NCBI GenBank assembly: GCA_964456445.1 | Contig: CAYWBI010000127.1 | Coordinates: 1-10,863, forward strand | Length of the DNA: 10,863 nucleotides | From: CAYWBI01 sp964456445 | Lineage (GTDB): Bacteria; Calditrichota; Calditrichia; Calditrichales; J004 | Direction of reading: 5' to 3' | In this document: positions 6,210 to 10,863 of the stretch, in pieces | Layout of the letters: the number at the start of each line of letters is the position of its first letter | Position numbering within the stretch: the first letter of the stretch is position 1 | Made by a program: the position numbers and the translations under genes | Notes under the pieces: generated by a model | What the model was told of the DNA's origin: nothing | Databases searched by the model: none | The model's input: the letters and a program-made list of their open reading frames with translations, nothing else

Positions 6210-8555
6210 GTGGCAAAGAAAATATCACGCCGATCTTTTCTTAAGGTTAGCGGTACGGCCAGCGCCGCCGCAGCGGTTGGTTTAAATACTTTACGGCCAA
6301 AAAATGCCAATGCCGCGGTACATAAAAAATCCGGACATGTAGAAAAAATTGCAACGGTATGTGAGCAATGTTTTTGGCGCTGTGGAATAATTGCCACGGT
6401 GGCCGACGGCCGTGTGATTCATGTAGAAGGCAATCCCAAGAACCCGAACAACCGGGGTATGATTTGTGCACGGGGCAATGCAGGGCCCGCACTGGTATAT
6501 GAAAAAGACCGGCTTACCGCTCCGATGATTCGTGATGGAGAACGCGGAAGCGGCAAATGGCGCAAGGTAAGCTGGAAAGAAGCCCTGGACTATACTGCCG
6601 ATAAATTAAAAGCTGTTGCAGATACATATGGCGTAGAAGCAAATGCGTTATTTTCCCATGGCGCCTCCGCTAAATTTATCAATGACATGTACAAATATTG
6701 GGGATCACCCAATAACGCGGCACCTTCCTTTGCACAATGCCGCGGTTCACGCGATGTAGGTTATGAACTGACCTATGGCGAAGCGCTCGGTTCACCGGAA
6801 CGTGTCGATTTAGCCGATGCAAAAGTGATAACCCTGATCGGCAGCGCACTTGGCGAAAATGTCCATACCGGACAAATTATCGATTTTACAAATGGCATCG
6901 TCAATGGAGCAAAGATCATCGCCGTTGACCCACGATTTTCCACCGCGGCCAGTAAGGCCAAGTGGTGGCTGCCCATAAAACCTGGTACCGACACCGCTTT
7001 GTTGCTGGCCTGGATCCACGTGTTTATCAAAGAAGAAGGCTATGACAAGGACTTTGTCCGCACCCAAACCACCGGTTTTAGAGAACTCAAAAAACATGTG
7101 GCCATGTGCACGCCGGAATGGGCTGAAAAAATCACGGAAATACCCGCTTCGGTTATCGTGGAAACCGCCCGCGCGATGATGGCCGCCAAACCGGCGGTAG
7201 TTATCCATCCGGGGCGTCATGTGGCCTGGTATGGCAACGACGTCCAACGCGCCCGGGCCATGGCCATTGCCTCGGCACTACTTGGCACATGGGGTCAAAA
7301 AGGCGGGTACTTTTTAAAATCTTCCTTGCCGGTACGGTTAAATCCATTGCCGATACCGCCGGCCCCAAAACCAAAACGCGAACGGGTCGATGGCGCCGGG
7401 ACAACATATCCGTTTGGCAACCATGAAGGCCTGACCCAGGAACTGGTAAAAGCTACGCTTAACGCTAAACCATATCCAATCAAATCATGGATGGTTTTTG
7501 GTCAGAATATTTTTAACAGTATTCCTTCACAGGAAACGACACGAAAGGCTATAGATCAGTTGGACTTTTTGGCTGTGGTGGATGTTCGTCCTACCGAACC
7601 AACCTGGTATGCGGATGTAATTTTACCGGAAGACACCTACCTGGAAAGATATGACAAGCTTTTTTCCATCACCAGTTGGCGGGAACAATATATCGCGCTG
7701 AGACAACCTGTTGCACAACGGGTACATAACACACGTCCCGGATGGTGGATAGCCCGTGAGCTTGGAATTCGTCTCGGCTTAAAAGATTATTACCCGTACG
7801 ATAATTATGAAGATGTGATCCGCTATCAGCTTAAAGATACCGGCGTCTCCTTTGAAAAACTAAAACGAAATGGCCTGATAACTTTTCCATCCAAACCCTA
7901 TTTAAACAAGGGGGAGAAGTATCATTTTAAAACCGATGACGGTAAAGTCCATCTGTATTCAAAAGAATTAAAGGACCTTGGTTTCGATCCTATGCCAGGC
8001 TACGAACCGGTCAACGACCCGCCGGAAGGGTATTTCCGCTTGGTTTATGGCCTGATGCCGGTCCATTCTCATGGGAAAACAGAAAGCAACCCCATGCTTA
8101 ATACTATCATGTCCGAGCCCCATCTATGGGTAAATGAAACCATTGGACGTAGTATGGGACTTAGTGATGGGCAATATGTGGCACTTGAAAATCAGGACGG
8201 TGTTAAATCTGATAATATTAAAATTTTGATGACGCCCGGTATGCGTCCGGATGCTGTTTACTTGCCCCACGGTTTTGGTGGGAATGACCGCGGCCTGCTT
8301 AACTATACGCGCCGCCAGGTATCGGACAATCATCTTATTTCACAATATACCATCGATCCAATCAGCGGAGGAACGGGATTACGCGTGAACTTTGTCCGTG
8401 TTTTACTGGATGGCAATCCGTTGCTGGCAACGGCAGATGTAAATTTTACCGGGGTACTATCCGCAAAAGTAGCGGGTGTAAAAAAGAAAAAAATTACCCG
8501 TCATCAAATTAAACGTACAAAACAACAGGAAGAACCGGCTGATGAGGGCTGTTAG
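6210..8555 (+). CDS. phsA: Thiosulfate/polysulfide reductase-type molybdopterin oxidoreductase, catalytic subunit
   Basis: This 781-residue bis-MGD oxidoreductase of the DMSO reductase superfamily most resembles PhsA/PsrA, which reduce thiosulfate or polysulfide in the periplasm with electrons from quinol. Length fits that family. The signal peptide has a Tat motif SRRSFLK (6-12) and likely cleavage after ANA (about 35), so it is exported folded. C51, C54, C58 and C86 (CEQC ... C ... MICARGN) should bind a [4Fe-4S] cluster. C177 in AQCRGSRD is the likely molybdenum ligand. The C-terminal cofactor domain carries LVYGLMPVHSHGKTESNP (611-628) and LPHGFGGND (685-693). It starts an operon with an iron-sulfur subunit and a cytochrome b. 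An unusual Lys/Arg-rich tail (757-771) ends in Cys 781. Substrate cannot be read from sequence: thiosulfate, polysulfide, tetrathionate or another sulfur or chalcogen oxyanion are all possible. Confidence 0.88.
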   Translation: MAKKISRRSFLKVSGTASAAAAVGLNTLRPKNANAAVHKKSGHVEKIATVCEQCFWRCGIIATVADGRVIHVEGNPKNPNNRGMICARGNAGPALVYEKDRLTAPMIRDGERGSGKWRKVSWKEALDYTADKLKAVADTYGVEANALFSHGASAKFINDMYKYWGSPNNAAPSFAQCRGSRDVGYELTYGEALGSPERVDLADAKVITLIGSALGENVHTGQIIDFTNGIVNGAKIIAVDPRFSTAASKAKWWLPIKPGTDTALLLAWIHVFIKEEGYDKDFVRTQTTGFRELKKHVAMCTPEWAEKITEIPASVIVETARAMMAAKPAVVIHPGRHVAWYGNDVQRARAMAIASALLGTWGQKGGYFLKSSLPVRLNPLPIPPAPKPKRERVDGAGTTYPFGNHEGLTQELVKATLNAKPYPIKSWMVFGQNIFNSIPSQETTRKAIDQLDFLAVVDVRPTEPTWYADVILPEDTYLERYDKLFSITSWREQYIALRQPVAQRVHNTRPGWWIARELGIRLGLKDYYPYDNYEDVIRYQLKDTGVSFEKLKRNGLITFPSKPYLNKGEKYHFKTDDGKVHLYSKELKDLGFDPMPGYEPVNDPPEGYFRLVYGLMPVHSHGKTESNPMLNTIMSEPHLWVNETIGRSMGLSDGQYVALENQDGVKSDNIKILMTPGMRPDAVYLPHGFGGNDRGLLNYTRRQVSDNHLISQYTIDPISGGTGLRVNFVRVLLDGNPLLATADVNFTGVLSAKVAGVKKKKITRHQIKRTKQQEEPADEGC

Positions 8556-8563
8556 GGGGAATA

Positions 8564-9292
8564 ATGAGTAAATATGCAATGGCCATTGATATGAATCGCT
8601 GCATAACCTGTCATGCATGCGAAGTGGCCTGTCGATCCTATTATGATGTTCCGGTACCCAACTATCGCAACTGGGTGCATGAGCTGCCCCCTCAAGGGGT
8701 ATATCCGGACATTAAAAAAACCAGCTATGTTGGTTTATGCAATCATTGCGATGATTCTCCTTGTACACAGGCCTGTCCAACCGGCGCCACCTATAAACGT
8801 GAAGACGGCGTCGTTGTGGTTGACAAGGATTTATGTATCGGTTGTAGTTTATGTATTGAAGCCTGCCCTTACGGCGCACGCTATCTGGACCCGCTTACAA
8901 ACAAAGTGGATAAATGCGATTTTTGCATCGACCGGGTTGAAGAAGGCCTTGAGCCTGTTTGTGTGGAAACCTGTATCGGTCAGGCGCGGATATTTGGTGA
9001 TCTTGACGATCCGGCCTCCGAAGTAAGCAAGTTGGTTGCCGCGGGCGCCGTTCCGCTGATTTCAATGGAGGTAAATGTTGGGCCAAATGTATATTATAAA
9101 GATGATAATGACGTATTCCCATTGGTTGCTGCGGCCTTTCCGCCTAAGAAGCCGGTTATGCCAACGCCACAAAATATGTGGAGTAAATTTTTTATCCCGC
9201 TATTTAAAGTTGTTATAGCCGGAACATTTTTGGGACAGGCCGCGGCTTTTGCAATGCAATTGTTCCATGGCGAAAGCGATGTAAAGGAGTAA
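8564..9292 (+). CDS. phsB: 4Fe-4S dicluster electron-transfer subunit with C-terminal membrane anchor
   Basis: This 242-residue subunit should pass electrons between the membrane cytochrome b and the molybdenum subunit. Sixteen cysteines form four [4Fe-4S] sets: C13/16/19/23, C59/62/67/71, C91/94/97/101 and C118/121/133/137, the layout of PhsB, PsrB, DmsB and FdnH. A linker of about 50 residues leads to one hydrophobic segment (about 208-230, FFIPLFKVVIAGTFLGQA) and a short charged end. This single C-terminal helix is like FdnH and unlike the shorter PhsB of Salmonella. No signal peptide is seen, so it is probably co-exported with the Tat-bearing partner, as is known for this family. The ATG follows the phsA stop by eight bases, and its ribosome binding site (AGGGGG) begins inside that stop codon, suggesting coupled translation. 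Confidence 0.92.
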   Translation: MSKYAMAIDMNRCITCHACEVACRSYYDVPVPNYRNWVHELPPQGVYPDIKKTSYVGLCNHCDDSPCTQACPTGATYKREDGVVVVDKDLCIGCSLCIEACPYGARYLDPLTNKVDKCDFCIDRVEEGLEPVCVETCIGQARIFGDLDDPASEVSKLVAAGAVPLISMEVNVGPNVYYKDDNDVFPLVAAAFPPKKPVMPTPQNMWSKFFIPLFKVVIAGTFLGQAAAFAMQLFHGESDVKE

Positions 9293-9296
9293 AAGA

Positions 9297-10163
9297 ATGG
9301 GTCAACAAACAAGCAAATTAAGAGAAGACATCCGTCTTCAACACGATCTCTTGCGTAAGCAACGACGACTTACCTTTGTGGAAAAACGTCTATTGGCAAA
9401 CCTGGTCATGAAAAAACATGGCGTGGCCGGCGTTACCCTGCATTGGATAAATGCCATCTGCTGGTTCTTTCTGCTTGCAACCGGGGCCGCACTTATATCC
9501 GCAGACTACCTTCAATTTGTTCCGGTCTGGTACATCGATATGATGCACCACATCTTTGGTGGTGGAAGTGCCATGCTACATTTTCATATCGGCGTTGGTG
9601 TCTTTTGGATAAATACCTTATTGATGTATGGTATTTTTGGCTTTAAAAAGTATCTGATGAATTTTGTCAAAAATGACTTAATTTTTGACATGGATGATCT
9701 GCGCTGGTTTCCGGCAAAAGTCAAAAATCTGATGGGTAAGCTAAAAAGTTATGAAATGCCGCCCCAGGGGACGTATAATGCCGGACAAAAAGCATACGCG
9801 GTTGTTGTAACTTTTAGCACTATCCTGCTCATCATTACCGGACCAATCATGTCCTTTCATCTTATGCCGGCAAGCACTATCCAATGGGCTTTGTTGGTCC
9901 ACTTCGTCGCTACCATGTCGGTTGTGGCCGGGATATTTGTACATGTTTACATGGCTGCCATCTTCCCCGAAGAGCGTCCGGCCTTTTTCTCTATGATCAC
10001 CGGAAAAGTGAATGAGCTATATGCCTATCTGTACCATTATAAATGGTGGGTAGAATATAAAAGTGAAGAACATCATCTCATTAAAAAGGAATTAGTTAAA
10101 GACAATGAACATATCCCGGAATTGGATGAATGTGAGAATATTGCAAATCATGCACATTCATAA
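9297..10163 (+). CDS. Cytochrome b membrane subunit, FdnI/PhsC type, di-heme
   Basis: This 288-residue integral membrane protein should oxidise quinol and hand electrons to the iron-sulfur subunit, anchoring the complex. Four helices are evident at about 47-68, 92-114, 165-187 and 197-221. Candidate heme ligands are H49 (TLHW, helix 1), H95 (MLHFHIG, helix 2), and H202 and H216 (helix 4). The 14-residue gap between the last two matches formate dehydrogenase FdnI as I recall it. The loop motif YNAGQK (160-165) and VHVYMA ... GKVNELYAYLYH are further FdnI-type features. A charged cytoplasmic extension of about 40 residues precedes helix 1, and the C-terminus is rich in Glu and His. AAAGGAG (9283-9289) overlaps the end of the preceding gene, and the ATG is four bases after its stop. 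The anchor is a heme b protein, not NrfD/PsrC-like, which favours a PhsABC arrangement. Confidence 0.9.
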   Translation: MGQQTSKLREDIRLQHDLLRKQRRLTFVEKRLLANLVMKKHGVAGVTLHWINAICWFFLLATGAALISADYLQFVPVWYIDMMHHIFGGGSAMLHFHIGVGVFWINTLLMYGIFGFKKYLMNFVKNDLIFDMDDLRWFPAKVKNLMGKLKSYEMPPQGTYNAGQKAYAVVVTFSTILLIITGPIMSFHLMPASTIQWALLVHFVATMSVVAGIFVHVYMAAIFPEERPAFFSMITGKVNELYAYLYHYKWWVEYKSEEHHLIKKELVKDNEHIPELDECENIANHAHS

Positions 10164-10189
10164 TTTATTTTTACAAAAGGAGTTTTAAA

Positions 10190-10699
10190 ATGCAAAAGAA
10201 ACTTTGGAATCCGGTATTGGGCGGCATGGTCATTGGCCTGGCGATCATACTCTCCTTTTATACGGCGGGACGCGGTCTTGGAGCATCCGGGGCATTTACC
10301 CGTTTTGCCGCCTGGATGCAGGACATTATAGTCCCCAGCTATACGGAACATAGCGTTTACTTTGCCAAATATTTTGCCCACGGGAAAAGTCCACTTATGG
10401 ATTATCTGATCTTCTTGTCCCTGGGCTCGATGCTTGGCGCCTTCCTGGCATCAAAATTTGCCCATGACTTTAAAATTGAAGTTTTACGCGGCCCAAACAT
10501 TTCCGTTAAAGGCCGTTTAATTCTGGCCCTTAGCGGCGGCGTTCTCGTTGGATTTGCAGCTCGCCTAGCACGGGGCTGCACCAGCGGACAAGCCCTGGTC
10601 GGCGGGGCAGAACTATCCATCGGCTCCTGGGTGTTTATGATCTGTATCTTTATCGGCGGTTTTGCCGCTGCATACTTTGTTAGGAGGCAATGGCTATGA
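10190..10699 (+). CDS. YeeE/YedE-family membrane protein (putative sulfur-compound transporter), first of a pair
   Basis: This 169-residue integral membrane protein has four hydrophobic segments (about 8-27, 70-90, 107-127, 143-164) and the family signature GFAARLARGCTSGQ with C130 in the GCTSG motif. In characterised YeeE proteins, conserved cysteines carry thiosulfate into the cell; here the substrate is inferred only. Proteins of about this size represent half of the longer YeeE fold and usually come as pairs. The following gene, which overlaps by four bases (ATGA), is the expected partner. AAGGAG (10177-10182) stands seven bases before the ATG, 26 bp after the cytochrome gene, so it belongs to the same operon. 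Its place beside a thiosulfate/polysulfide-type reductase suggests a role in moving thiosulfate, sulfane sulfur or a related product. Confidence 0.87.
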   Translation: MQKKLWNPVLGGMVIGLAIILSFYTAGRGLGASGAFTRFAAWMQDIIVPSYTEHSVYFAKYFAHGKSPLMDYLIFLSLGSMLGAFLASKFAHDFKIEVLRGPNISVKGRLILALSGGVLVGFAARLARGCTSGQALVGGAELSIGSWVFMICIFIGGFAAAYFVRRQWL

Positions 10700-10863
10700 T
10701 TGGACCACTCGTTAAAAACGGAATTATCTCCGGAAATATGAATTTCTTCTTTGCATTTGCCATTGGTATTTTATTTGGCTGGGCTTTGCACCGCTCCGGT
10801 TTTTCTAATTCTAAAAAAATAGCATCCGCCTTTTATTTAAAAGACGTGGATGTACCGGTTGTT
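10696..10863 (+). CDS. YeeE/YedE-family membrane protein, second of the pair (3' end outside window)
   Basis: The frame is open from the ATG to the window edge (56 codons seen). It overlaps the previous stop by four bases, and AGGAGG (10682-10687) lies eight bases upstream. The visible part has one hydrophobic helix (about 16-31) followed by LHRSGFSNSKKIASAFYLKD, matching the family pattern of a helix, then RAGF, then a lysine/alanine-rich segment ending in FYL.D. It is probably the second half-transporter, translationally coupled to its neighbour. Full length, further cysteines and any later operon genes cannot be seen. Confidence 0.8.
   Translation, partial: MIGPLVKNGIISGNMNFFFAFAIGILFGWALHRSGFSNSKKIASAFYLKDVDVPVV

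Noticed and set aside
6210..8555. Formate dehydrogenase as the identity of the catalytic subunit
   Set aside because: The FdnI-like cytochrome suggested it, but the length, the AQCRGSRD molybdenum-ligand context and the YeeE/YedE neighbours fit a sulfur-type reductase better.

Overview
The window looks like a piece of chromosome from an anaerobic or facultatively anaerobic bacterium of the FCB group (Calditrichota, Ignavibacteriota or KSB1-like). The main clue is a secreted amylase whose C-terminus is a classic type IX secretion sorting domain (QNYPNPFNPST ... YDLRGRLI ... SGVYIYRL). Base composition is moderate, with AT-rich intergenic DNA. The assignment to a phylum is inference; no rRNA or marker gene is present.

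Layout. Positions 1-369 hold a diverged tandem array (period about 135 bp, last copies truncated), each copy carrying a small hairpin. A gene-poor stretch to 571 contains a heptamer repeat, a possible promoter and a perfect 14-bp palindrome. Next come two GH13 alpha-amylase-family genes on the + strand: a 959-residue multidomain enzyme exported through type IX secretion (572-3451), and a 493-residue lipoprotein amylase closely resembling the Pyrococcus/Thermococcus extracellular enzymes (3543-5024). A strong terminator hairpin follows (5045-5081) and probably also serves the convergent gene rfbC/rmlC (5115-5660, - strand). A 549-bp intergenic region (5661-6209) holds the likely rfbC promoter, one doubtful small ORF and the likely promoter of the next operon.

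From 6210 to the right edge there is one tight + strand operon: a Tat-exported molybdopterin oxidoreductase of the thiosulfate/polysulfide reductase type (PhsA/PsrA-like), a four-cluster ferredoxin-like subunit with a C-terminal membrane anchor, a di-heme cytochrome b subunit of the FdnI/PhsC type, and two consecutive YeeE/YedE-type membrane proteins, the second cut by the window end.

How it fits together. The left half is an extracellular starch/glycogen-degrading locus with two enzymes placed at the cell surface by different routes. The right half is a quinone-linked respiratory module for a sulfur oxyanion or polysulfide, coupled genetically to YeeE/YedE-type sulfur-compound transporters. 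Nothing in the window links the halves directly. The most unusual items are the tandem hairpin array, the archaeal-type lipoprotein amylase with an apparently intact zinc site, and the reductase-plus-transporter operon. I found no CRISPR array, tRNA, rRNA, transposase or phage gene.
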